From an uncultured Ruminococcus sp. (GTDB taxonomy: Bacteria > Bacillota > Clostridia > Oscillospirales > Ruminococcaceae), in the NCBI GenBank assembly GCA_947178195.1, contig CAMWXM010000209.1:1-5226 (forward strand): 5,226 nucleotides of DNA, read 5' to 3'. Below the pieces are notes generated by a model. That model had not been told where the DNA came from. It saw only the letters and a list, made by a program, of their open reading frames with translations, and searched no databases. The number at the start of each line of letters is the position of its first letter. The stretch's first letter is position 1. Of the stretch, positions 1-5,226 are shown piece after piece. Both the position numbers and the translations under genes were made by a program.

Positions 1-9
1 GATATAAAT

Positions 10-1305
10 ATGACAGATATAATTTTCAAGAAAAAGCGTGGAGAAAAGCTTGAAAAAAATGAGATAGACCAGATGATAGAAAATTACGTAAGTGGAAATA
101 TTCCCGATTATCAGATGTCGGCCTGGCTTATGGCGGTATGCTTTAACTCCCTGAGCGAGCAAGAGACTTTATGGCTTACCGAGGCGATGAAAAATTCGGG
201 AGACATTCTGGATCTGAGCGGCATAAAGGGCGTTACAGTTGATAAACACAGCACCGGCGGCATTGGCGATAAGACAAGTCTTGTTATTGCGCCTGTTTGT
301 GCGGCGTGCGGACTTCATGTACCCAAAATGTCGGGAAGAGGACTGGGGTTTACCGGCGGAACTATTGACAAGCTTGAAAGTATCGATGGCTTTAAGGTAA
401 ATATAGATTTCGACGAATATATAAATATTATCAACAAAAACGGTGCAGCAATTATTGCTCAGAGCGGTCATCTTGTTCCAGCCGACAAAATGCTTTATGC
501 ATTGAGAGATGTTACCGCAACTGTGGACAGTATCCCTTTGATATGTTCTAGTATTATGAGCAAAAAGCTTGCTACGGGTGCAGATTGCATACTTCTTGAC
601 GTAAAGCTTGGCAGCGGAGCGTTTATGAAAACCCTTTCAGACGCACAAAGGCTTGCTGAAATTATGGTGAAAGTAGGAAAGGGCGCAGGAAAAAAATGTC
701 GTGCGGTAATAACGGATATGAACGAGCCCCTTGGAAAGGCTGTGGGAAATTCGCTGGAGGTCATGGAAGCCTGCGATATTCTTTCGGGAAAAGAAAAAGG
801 TCGGCTTTATGAGCTTTGCATGATATTGGCGGTTAATATGCTTGAATTGGGCGGTATGGGCAGCTATGAAGAATGCCGAAAAATGGCAGAAGAAAAAATT
901 GAAAACGGAGAGGCTTTGAATAAATTTGGAGATATGATAGAAGCTCAAGGCGGAAACAGAAATATCATCGAAAATTATTCCCTGTTCAAAAAGCCGGAAT
1001 ATAAGCATGAGGTTCGAGCAAAGTCAAGTGGATATATTACCGATGTAAACAGTGAGGAAATAGGCATGGCGGCTCTAATGACCGGAGCAGGCAGAAAGTC
1101 TAAAAGCGACAGCATCGACAGTTCAGCAGGAATTATTCTTGAAAAGCATGTGGGAAGCAAAGTGGAAACAGGTGACGTCATAATGACCCTATATTCTTCC
1201 ACTGTTTCGGATATGTTCATGGCGGCAGAACGTGCAGAAAATGCTGTGAGTATCTCAACAGAAAAGACAGATGAAAATCCTATCCTGCTGAAAGTTATAC
1301 AATAA
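10..1305 (+). CDS. pyrimidine-nucleoside / thymidine phosphorylase
   Basis: This cytosolic enzyme splits thymidine, and in the broader PyNP type also uridine, with phosphate into free base and (deoxy)ribose-1-phosphate; it belongs to pyrimidine salvage. The 431 residues match the usual length of the family (about 430-440). In order one sees the N-terminal helical domain opening MTDIIFKKKRGEKL, the phosphate-binding KHSTGGIGDKTS at 79-90, the family signature SGRGLGFTGGTIDKLE at 108-123, and RDVTATVDSIPLI at 166-178 followed by SSIMSKK at 180-186. By family alignment H80, R166, S181 and K185 correspond to the E. coli substrate residues H85, R171, S186 and K190. The C-terminal domain carries GRKSKSDSIDSSAGI at 361-375. 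Only nine bases lie upstream, so the ribosome site is outside the window; the start is chosen because homologues begin with this same segment, and no stop occurs in frame upstream within the window. No clear terminator follows it, so read-through into the next gene is possible. Sequence alone does not settle thymidine-only (deoA) versus broad (pdp) specificity, so no symbol is given. Confidence 0.95.
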   Translation: MTDIIFKKKRGEKLEKNEIDQMIENYVSGNIPDYQMSAWLMAVCFNSLSEQETLWLTEAMKNSGDILDLSGIKGVTVDKHSTGGIGDKTSLVIAPVCAACGLHVPKMSGRGLGFTGGTIDKLESIDGFKVNIDFDEYINIINKNGAAIIAQSGHLVPADKMLYALRDVTATVDSIPLICSSIMSKKLATGADCILLDVKLGSGAFMKTLSDAQRLAEIMVKVGKGAGKKCRAVITDMNEPLGKAVGNSLEVMEACDILSGKEKGRLYELCMILAVNMLELGGMGSYEECRKMAEEKIENGEALNKFGDMIEAQGGNRNIIENYSLFKKPEYKHEVRAKSSGYITDVNSEEIGMAALMTGAGRKSKSDSIDSSAGIILEKHVGSKVETGDVIMTLYSSTVSDMFMAAERAENAVSISTEKTDENPILLKVIQ

Positions 1306-1343
1306 AAACGTTGATTCTATTGTAATACTACACAGCTATTTCT

Positions 1344-1388
1344 AAAAAATTTTTTTACATTGACATTTTCGATAAAAATTGGTATAAT
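1344..1388 (+). promoter_or_regulatory. strong sigma-A promoter of the phosphofructokinase gene with UP-like A/T tract
   Basis: The -35 box TTGACA lies at 1360-1365 and the -10 box TATAAT at 1383-1388, separated by exactly 17 bases: a perfect match to the sigma-A/sigma-70 consensus. Just upstream, A6T7 at 1344-1356 falls about 39-51 bases before the expected start, where an UP element would bind the RNA polymerase alpha subunit. The expected transcription start is G1395 or A1396, which gives a leader of about 113 nt before the phosphofructokinase ATG. Strong constitutive expression is an inference from the consensus match. Confidence 0.9.
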
Positions 1389-1396
1389 AATGTTGA

Positions 1397-1451
1397 GTAC
1401 ATGTGTTTACAATGCGTATTCAAAAAATAATAGAAAAATAAGCGCATGTAT
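1397..1451 (+). other. 5'-terminal stem-loop of the pfkA leader RNA
   Basis: Bases 1397-1409 can pair with 1439-1451 to form a continuous 13-bp stem. Ten pairs are Watson-Crick and three are G-U wobbles (1397/1451, 1404/1444, 1406/1442), and the loop is an A-rich 29 nt. The stem would begin one or two nucleotides from the predicted RNA 5' end. Such 5' hairpins are known to protect mRNAs from 5'-end-dependent decay. That role here is inference; no recognised riboswitch class is seen. Confidence 0.5.
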
Positions 1452-1479
1452 CCGGTTCACTATAAGATATGATAGAATT

Positions 1480-1494
1480 GCCTTATGATAAGGC
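1480..1494 (+). promoter_or_regulatory. perfect palindrome abutting the pfkA ribosome site
   Basis: GCCTTATGATAAGGC is a perfect 7+1+7 palindrome. As RNA it can form a 6-bp stem with loop UGA, or a 5-bp stem with a 5-nt loop. It ends immediately before the Shine-Dalgarno AAGGAGG at 1495-1501, which is 6 nt from the ATG at 1508. It could modulate ribosome access, or in DNA form be a protein-binding site about 85-99 bases into the transcript. No function can be assigned from sequence alone. Confidence 0.5.
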
Positions 1495-1507
1495 AAGGAG
1501 GTAAAAA

Positions 1508-2590
1508 ATGAAAAAACGTATTGGTATTCTCACAAGCGGCGGAGATTGTCCCGGTCTTAATGCTACTATAAGAGGAGTGGCAAAGGCTTGCTATGAAATG
1601 ATGGGACTTGAAAATGTTGAAATTGTCGGCATAGCCGAGGGCTATTATGGACTTATTAATAATATTTGCCGGGATATGAAGCCGGAGGAATTTTCGGGTA
1701 TCCTGACAAGAGGCGGTACTATTCTCGGTACAAAGCGTCAGCCGTTTAAGATGATGCAGGTGATCGGTGACGATAAGATCGATAAAGTTAAAAATATGAA
1801 GGAAACCTATAAAAAGCAGAAGCTGGACTGTCTCCTGACCCTGGGCGGAAATGGTACTCATAAAACCTCACGTCTGCTTTCAGACGAAGGATTGAATGTT
1901 ATAGGACTTCCTAAAACCATAGATAACGACATTTACGGAACAGATGTAACATTTGGCTTCCATACTGCTGTAGATATTGCAACAGACGCCCTTGACAGGC
2001 TCCATACCACTGCTAACAGCCACTCCAGAATCCTTTTGTGTGAAATAATGGGCAACAAAGCAGGGTGGCTTACGCTTAATGCTGGTATTGCAGGAGGGGC
2101 AGATATAATTCTTATTCCGGAGATACCTTATGATATAAATAAGGTATGCGAATCGGTGGTGAAAAGAAGCGAAAGCGGAAAGAATTTTTCTATTGTTGCC
2201 GTTGCCGAAGGAGTATTCGATAAAGATGAAGCCCAGCTGAAGAAAAAAGAACGAGCTAAAATGCGTGCGGAATCAGGAATTACTACTGCTACAAACAGAA
2301 TAGCCGCTCAGATACAGCAAAATACAGGACTTGAAACAAGAGCCTGTGTTCCGGGACATATGCTCAGAGGCGGAAGCCCCAGTGCGTACGACAGGATTCT
2401 TGCTACACAGTTCGGCGTTCATGCGGCAAAGCTTATTTCTCAGGATAAATACGGAAGAACTGTTGCTAAAATCGGAGGTAAAATAACCGCAAACAAGCTT
2501 GCAGATATCGCAGGAAAAACAAAATTTGTCGATCCTGATGATCAGCTTGTTAAAACAGCTAAAAACCTTGGCATATCATTCGGAGACTGA
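1508..2590 (+). CDS. pfkA: 6-phosphofructokinase (group III-like, clostridial type)
   Basis: This cytosolic enzyme phosphorylates fructose-6-phosphate to fructose-1,6-bisphosphate, the committing step of glycolysis. At 360 residues it is slightly longer than the short bacterial ATP enzyme (about 320) and fits the PFK group III range. Motifs in order are the phosphoryl-donor loop GGDCPGLN at 11-18; GGNGT at 113-117; PKTIDND at 135-141 with D139 as the expected catalytic base; a MGNKAGW loop at 181-187; AEG with E235; and the sugar-phosphate site PGHMLRGGSPSAYDR at 282-296 with H285 and R288. G116 at the position of E. coli G104 argues for ATP as donor, whereas K136 at the position of G124 is typical of PPi-using and mixed enzymes. 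N115 replaces the usual Asp/Glu. The donor is therefore not certain. The start is fixed by AAGGAGG 6 nt upstream. The gene has its own consensus promoter and a terminator just after the stop. Confidence 0.95.
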   Translation: MKKRIGILTSGGDCPGLNATIRGVAKACYEMMGLENVEIVGIAEGYYGLINNICRDMKPEEFSGILTRGGTILGTKRQPFKMMQVIGDDKIDKVKNMKETYKKQKLDCLLTLGGNGTHKTSRLLSDEGLNVIGLPKTIDNDIYGTDVTFGFHTAVDIATDALDRLHTTANSHSRILLCEIMGNKAGWLTLNAGIAGGADIILIPEIPYDINKVCESVVKRSESGKNFSIVAVAEGVFDKDEAQLKKKERAKMRAESGITTATNRIAAQIQQNTGLETRACVPGHMLRGGSPSAYDRILATQFGVHAAKLISQDKYGRTVAKIGGKITANKLADIAGKTKFVDPDDQLVKTAKNLGISFGD

Positions 2591-2616
2591 TTTTTATATT
2601 TTAGTGTAAAAAACAG

Positions 2617-2650
2617 CGGACGTTCTGAAAAACAGAGCGTCCGTTTTGTC
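2617..2650. terminator. bidirectional intrinsic terminator between pfkA and bioY
   Basis: CGGACGTTCTG (2617-2627) pairs with CAGAGCGTCCG (2633-2643) in an 11-bp GC-rich stem with one G-U pair and an AAAAA loop. On the + strand the stem is followed by TTTTGTC, ending pfkA 26 bases after its stop codon. On the minus strand the stem is followed by CTGTTTTTTAC (complement of 2606-2616), ending bioY. It lies between two convergent genes, as expected for a shared terminator. Confidence 0.9.
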
Positions 2651-2651
2651 T

Positions 2652-3212
2652 TTATTTGACAGATAAAGTTCTAAGCTTTGAGCCGATAATAAGAGCGGCA
2701 GCTATTTTAAGAGCGTCCCCAAGAAGGTAAGGCAGCACGCATGCTGTAAAAGCCGCATAGAAGCTTACTCCCTGAGAAAGTGTAAACCAGACAGTACCGA
2801 AAAGATAGTAAGCGAAAGCGCCGCATATCATACCGATTATCGATATAATATTTTTGTTTATTTTATTAACGGTGATTCTGTTATTAAATACAGAGCATAT
2901 AAAAGCCGTTAAAAGAAATCCTATAAGATATCCTCCGGTAGGTCCTGCTATCTTACCAACGCCGCCCGTGAATCCTGAAAACACCGGAAGTCCTATTGTT
3001 CCAAGTACAAGATAAACAGCCGTACTTAATGTACACATTTTTGGCGGTAAAATATATGCAGATAAAAAAACCACCAGTGGCGTAAGGGATATAGGTACAG
3101 GACTTATTGGTATAGGTACGGAAAAAGGACCGGCAATACACATTATAGCAGCACACAACCCGATCATAACAATTTCTTTTGTGGAAAAAACAGCATTCTT
3201 CTTTACTGACAT
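2652..3212 (-). CDS. bioY: biotin transporter BioY, S component of an ECF transporter
   Basis: This membrane protein captures biotin outside the cell and delivers it inward, normally with the shared ECF module (EcfA, EcfA', EcfT), which is not encoded in this window. The 186 residues are the usual BioY length. Family marks are PISPVPISL at 35-43, GLPVFSGFTGGVG at 74-86, GPTGGYLIGF at 90-99 and PYLLGDALKI at 161-170. About six hydrophobic segments are visible, near 12-30, 42-58, 62-78, 92-110, 121-143 and 152-178, and the short positive N-terminus MSVKKN is probably cytosolic. The start is set by GGGGAGG (complement of 3221-3227), 8 nt upstream. It lies downstream of gap on the same strand, but a hairpin intervenes and no convincing own promoter was found. 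No bioB, birA or BirA-type operator is present nearby, so it looks like a solitary scavenging BioY. Confidence 0.93.
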   Translation of the reverse strand: MSVKKNAVFSTKEIVMIGLCAAIMCIAGPFSVPIPISPVPISLTPLVVFLSAYILPPKMCTLSTAVYLVLGTIGLPVFSGFTGGVGKIAGPTGGYLIGFLLTAFICSVFNNRITVNKINKNIISIIGMICGAFAYYLFGTVWFTLSQGVSFYAAFTACVLPYLLGDALKIAAALIIGSKLRTLSVK

Positions 3213-3289
3213 TTAAAATTCCTCCCCTATGCTAAGGTAACCCCGCACAAAGATCATGGCAATCATAACTATTTGATTCCGGGTAAACT

Positions 3290-3320
3290 AAGAGGAGTTT
3301 TTCATGGAAAAACTCCTCTT
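3290..3320 (-). terminator. hairpin terminator after gap
   Basis: Bases 3290-3303 pair perfectly with 3307-3320 in a 14-bp stem with a 3-nt loop. It lies 27 bases beyond the gap stop codon on the minus strand. The minus-strand tail, TTAGTTTACC, is only moderately T-rich. The + strand tail (TTTTGTT from 3319) is better, although no + strand gene runs into it. It is best read as the gap terminator, perhaps leaky, which would let some transcript continue into bioY. Confidence 0.75.
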
Positions 3321-3346
3321 TTGTTGATATTAATATAAATCAGTTA

Positions 3347-4384
3347 TTAGCCAAGTTCTGCGAAGTACTTGATTGTTCTTACCATCTGTGATGTGTATGA
3401 GTTTTCGTTGTCATACCATGAAACAACCTGAACTTCATAAAGGTCGTCAGCAATCTTTGATACCATTGTCTGAGTAGCGTCAAAGAGTGAACCATACTTC
3501 ATACCGATAACGTCAGATGAAACGATAGCATCTTCGTTATAGCCAAAGCTTTCAGAAGCAGCAGCCTTCATAGCAGCGTTGATACCGTCAACTGTAACGT
3601 CATTGCCCTTAACAACAGCTGTAAGGATAGTTGTTGAACCTGTTGGAACAGGAACTCTCTGTGCAGAACCGATGAGCTTGCCGTTGAGTTCAGGAATAAC
3701 AAGACCGATAGCCTTAGCTGCGCCTGTTGAGTTAGGTACGATGTTAGCAGCACCTGCTCTTGCTCTTCTCTTATCGCCCTTTCTGTGCGGACCGTCAAGA
3801 ATCATCTGATCGCCTGTATAAGCATGGATAGTGCTCATGATACCGCTCTGGATCTCTGCATACTTGTTAAGAGTATCAGCCATAGGAGCGAGGCAGTTTG
3901 TTGTACATGAAGCAGCAGAAATGATCTTGTCGTCAGCTGTAAGAGTCTTTTCATTTACGCTGTAAACGATAGTTTTGAGGTCATTGCCTGCCGGAGCAGA
4001 AATAACAACCTTCTTAGCGCCTGCGTCAAGGTGAGCCTGAGACTTATCTTTTGAGCAGTAGAAACCTGTACATTCTAATACAACGTCAACACCGAGTTCA
4101 CCCCATGGGAGATTTGCAGCCTGAGCTTCTGCATAGATTGTAAGTGTTTTACCGTCAACTGTAATTGTATTAGCTTCATCATCAGCTGAAACAGTGTGAA
4201 GATTTTCGCCGATTCTTCCGCAGTATCCGCCCTGAGCTGTATCATACTTGAGAAGCTGAGCGAGCATTGAAGGCTTTGTAAGATCGTTGATAGCAACAAC
4301 CTCATAACCTTCTGCACCGAACATTTGTCTGAATGCAAGACGGCCTATACGGCCAAAACCATTAATAGCAACTTTTACTGACAT
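3347..4384 (-). CDS. gap: glyceraldehyde-3-phosphate dehydrogenase, type I, NAD-dependent
   Basis: This glycolytic enzyme, a cytosolic tetramer in this family, oxidises glyceraldehyde-3-phosphate with NAD+ and phosphate to 1,3-bisphosphoglycerate. The 345 residues fit the family (330-345). The Rossmann motif is INGFGRIGR at 7-15, and D34 in AINDL favours NAD over NADP. The catalytic ASCTTNC at 158-164 has C160 as nucleophile, and H187 in STIHAYTGD is the base. The phosphate-site segment RRARAGAANIVPNSTGAAKA spans 207-226, with R243 in QRVPVPTGS. WYDNENSY at 323-330 supplies the NAD-contacting N326. All key residues are present, so it should be active. The start is set by AGGAGG (complement of 4394-4399), 9 nt upstream. 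It has its own promoter 32 bases upstream of the ATG and is followed by a hairpin. Its 76-residue + strand overlaps are shadows. Unlike the pgk/tpi/eno clusters common in Firmicutes, no other glycolytic gene directly adjoins it. Confidence 0.97.
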   Translation of the reverse strand: MSVKVAINGFGRIGRLAFRQMFGAEGYEVVAINDLTKPSMLAQLLKYDTAQGGYCGRIGENLHTVSADDEANTITVDGKTLTIYAEAQAANLPWGELGVDVVLECTGFYCSKDKSQAHLDAGAKKVVISAPAGNDLKTIVYSVNEKTLTADDKIISAASCTTNCLAPMADTLNKYAEIQSGIMSTIHAYTGDQMILDGPHRKGDKRRARAGAANIVPNSTGAAKAIGLVIPELNGKLIGSAQRVPVPTGSTTILTAVVKGNDVTVDGINAAMKAAASESFGYNEDAIVSSDVIGMKYGSLFDATQTMVSKIADDLYEVQVVSWYDNENSYTSQMVRTIKYFAELG

Positions 4385-4415
4385 TGGAAATTACCTCCTA
4401 AATATTTATATATTT

Positions 4416-4444
4416 ATTGTACACTAAAATTACAGAAATTTCAA
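4416..4444 (-). promoter_or_regulatory. sigma-A promoter of gap
   Basis: Read on the minus strand, TTGAAA (complement of 4439-4444) and TACAAT (complement of 4416-4421) are separated by exactly 17 bases; each box is one base off consensus. The expected start is near 4409, leaving a leader of about 25 nt that includes the AGGAGG ribosome site. An A/T tract at 4454-4462 sits about 45-53 bases upstream of the start, where an UP element would act. Between the -10 box and the ribosome site lies an AT-only inverted repeat, TAAATAT with ATATTTA (4399-4416). Confidence 0.85.
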
Positions 4445-4589
4445 GTACTTTGATAAAAAAATAACTGAATTTTTTTAAAAAAACAATTTACGCTGTAAAA
4501 ACAGACAAATTTTATGAAGAATTTTATTAAAAGTATACAATTAACTAAAAATCGATTAATTATCTCTTTATTTATTTTTGAATCTGTTG

Positions 4590-4595
4590 TATAAT
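4590..4595 (+). promoter_or_regulatory. -10 box of the promoter for the kinase-like gene
   Basis: TATAAT at 4590-4595 is a perfect -10 box, but no good -35 box precedes it; the hexamer 17 bases upstream (4567-4572) is TTTATT. The expected start is about A4602, giving a leader of only about 18 nt. The promoter is divergent from that of gap; the two -10 boxes are about 170 bp apart. A weak -35 can mean low expression or dependence on an activator, which is inference. Confidence 0.6.
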
Positions 4596-4606
4596 AACAC
4601 TATGAA

Positions 4607-4611
4607 AGGAG
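4607..4611 (+). promoter_or_regulatory. ribosome binding site deciding the start at 4620
   Basis: AGGAG at 4607-4611, within GAAAGGAGAAAC, is 8 nt before the ATG at 4620. An in-frame ATG also lies at 4602, but it has no ribosome site and coincides with the predicted transcription start. It would therefore have to work as a leaderless start, adding six residues (MKGETF). Confidence 0.75.
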
Positions 4612-4619
4612 AAACATTT

Positions 4620-5226
4620 ATGGAAAATCTTATAAAACTTTTCAAATGCTCCCCTGACAGGGTTATTATTACCGACTATGATTTTAATATTCTCTGGAGA
4701 AATAAAAACGAGGAAATTTTTTCTTTGTGTGACGAAAATTGTGCAGATCTTTTTGAAAATGACAGCCTTCCTCTTGAAAGCGGTTCTTACTTTATAAAGC
4801 ATAACGGATTATTTTTTAAGTGTAAGGTGATAAATTATCCTGATTGCAAGGATGGAGTTTATGTTATCCAGACAGATATTGATGATATTATGTTCTCTTT
4901 CGTTAAATGCAAAAACATAAGAGAAATATTGGAAAACCAATCCGGCTGTTTAAGAGACGCAGTCGCAGGAATAAGCCTTTCAAACGACATGCTCCGTGCA
5001 ACTCTGAATAAGGCTCGTGCTTATTCGGATCAGAAATATCTTGATATTACGGCTGGAAATTGCTGTAAGATTTTAAGAACGTCATCAGATTTTACCGAGC
5101 TGATTCGTTATGCTGACGGAAGTATTGACAGAAAAAAAATCGATCTGTCAGCGGTTATAAATGCTTTTGCTGAAAAATCTAATGATATATTTTGTGAAAA
5201 TGTTCAGGTAATAACCAATATAAATG
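4620..5226 (+). CDS. PAS-like / sensor histidine kinase-like protein with degenerate H-box, partial (3' end outside window)
   Basis: The frame stays open for 202 codons to the window edge, so the C-terminus is missing. Residues 5-90 look like a PAS-type sensor fold: SPDRVIITDYDFNILWRNKNE at 11-31 resembles the first PAS strands. Residues 98-165 form two predicted helices like the dimerisation hairpin of a histidine kinase. The second helix runs through KYLDITAGNCCKILRTSSDFTELIRYADG (139-167), then IDLSAVINAF at 174-183, the usual lead-in to the HATPase domain, which should lie beyond 5226. The first helix, LRDAVAGISLSNDMLRATLN (111-130), has no histidine; the only His in the visible part is H61, in the PAS region. 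Ten cysteines occur in 202 residues (10, 37, 41, 68, 76, 97, 110, 148, 149, 192), which is unusually many. No signal peptide or membrane segment is seen, so it is probably cytosolic. The kinase-like assignment rests on pattern only. It could be a pseudokinase, a phosphotransfer or scaffold protein, or an ATPase-family regulator. Confidence 0.6.
   Translation, partial: MENLIKLFKCSPDRVIITDYDFNILWRNKNEEIFSLCDENCADLFENDSLPLESGSYFIKHNGLFFKCKVINYPDCKDGVYVIQTDIDDIMFSFVKCKNIREILENQSGCLRDAVAGISLSNDMLRATLNKARAYSDQKYLDITAGNCCKILRTSSDFTELIRYADGSIDRKKIDLSAVINAFAEKSNDIFCENVQVITNIN

Noticed and set aside
1306..1359. Terminator after the nucleoside phosphorylase at the A6T7 run.
   Set aside because: There is no GC-rich stem before the T run; the tract is better explained as an UP-like part of the pfkA promoter.
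1445..1473. Second pfkA promoter with -10 TATGAT at 1468-1473.
   Set aside because: The hexamer 17 bases upstream is CATGTA, far from a -35 box, and the perfect promoter at 1360-1388 suffices.
3202..3213. The 12-base repeat TTTACTGACATT shared by the bioY and gap start codons (also 4374-4385); both proteins begin MSVK.
   Set aside because: A 12-base match within 5 kb is expected about once by chance, and similar starts are common.
3290..3330. Tiny ORFs on both strands over the gap hairpin, each with an AGAGGAG-like site before an ATG (seven codons on +, five on minus).
   Set aside because: Both arise because the hairpin is a near-perfect palindrome containing GAGGAG and ATG; a terminator explains it fully.
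3213..3346. Possible BirA or other biotin operator upstream of bioY.
   Set aside because: No inverted GTTAAC-type half-sites with the expected spacing; GGTAAC at 3236 and GGTAAA at 3282 are only a loose direct repeat.
3579..3809. 76-residue + strand open frame within gap.
   Set aside because: It is antisense to the highly conserved GAPDH coding sequence, with no ribosome site or recognisable domain; a shadow frame.
4572..4802. 76-residue minus-strand open frame over the promoter and start of the kinase-like gene.
   Set aside because: It lies opposite a better-supported reading frame with promoter and ribosome site, and has no recognisable motif.

Overview
The window is AT-rich DNA from a low-GC Gram-positive bacterium, most likely a clostridial anaerobe of the Ruminococcus/Oscillospiraceae type. 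The reasons are strong GGAGG-type ribosome sites on every gene whose start is fully visible, consensus sigma-A promoters, a BioY biotin carrier, and a phosphofructokinase of the clostridial GGNGT...PKTIDND type. The genus assignment is inference from protein style, not from a search.

Layout. Left part, + strand: a nearly full-view pyrimidine-nucleoside (thymidine) phosphorylase (10-1305), then a 202-bp spacer and a 6-phosphofructokinase gene (1508-2590). The spacer carries a perfect-consensus promoter and a structured leader of about 113 nt. A bidirectional terminator (2617-2643) separates this block from two minus-strand genes: bioY, the biotin carrier of an ECF transporter (2652-3212), and gap, a glycolytic NAD-type glyceraldehyde-3-phosphate dehydrogenase (3347-4384). 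Between gap and bioY lies a 14-bp perfect hairpin. Upstream of gap, a 235-bp AT-rich divergent spacer holds the gap promoter (minus) and the promoter of a + strand gene (4620 to beyond the right edge). That gene encodes a soluble PAS-like plus histidine-kinase-like protein with no histidine in its phosphoacceptor helix.

How the genes relate. Three are central carbon genes. Phosphofructokinase and GAPDH are upper and lower glycolysis steps. The nucleoside phosphorylase releases (deoxy)ribose-1-phosphate, which can feed triose phosphates into the GAPDH step. BioY supplies biotin for carboxylases. They are not one operon: pfkA and gap each have their own strong promoter. No mobile element, CRISPR array, tRNA or rRNA was seen, and no stretch over 300 bases lacks a gene. 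Most of the window is ordinary housekeeping sequence. The parts worth a second look are the pfkA leader RNA, the cofactor-site residues of the phosphofructokinase, and the truncated kinase-like gene.
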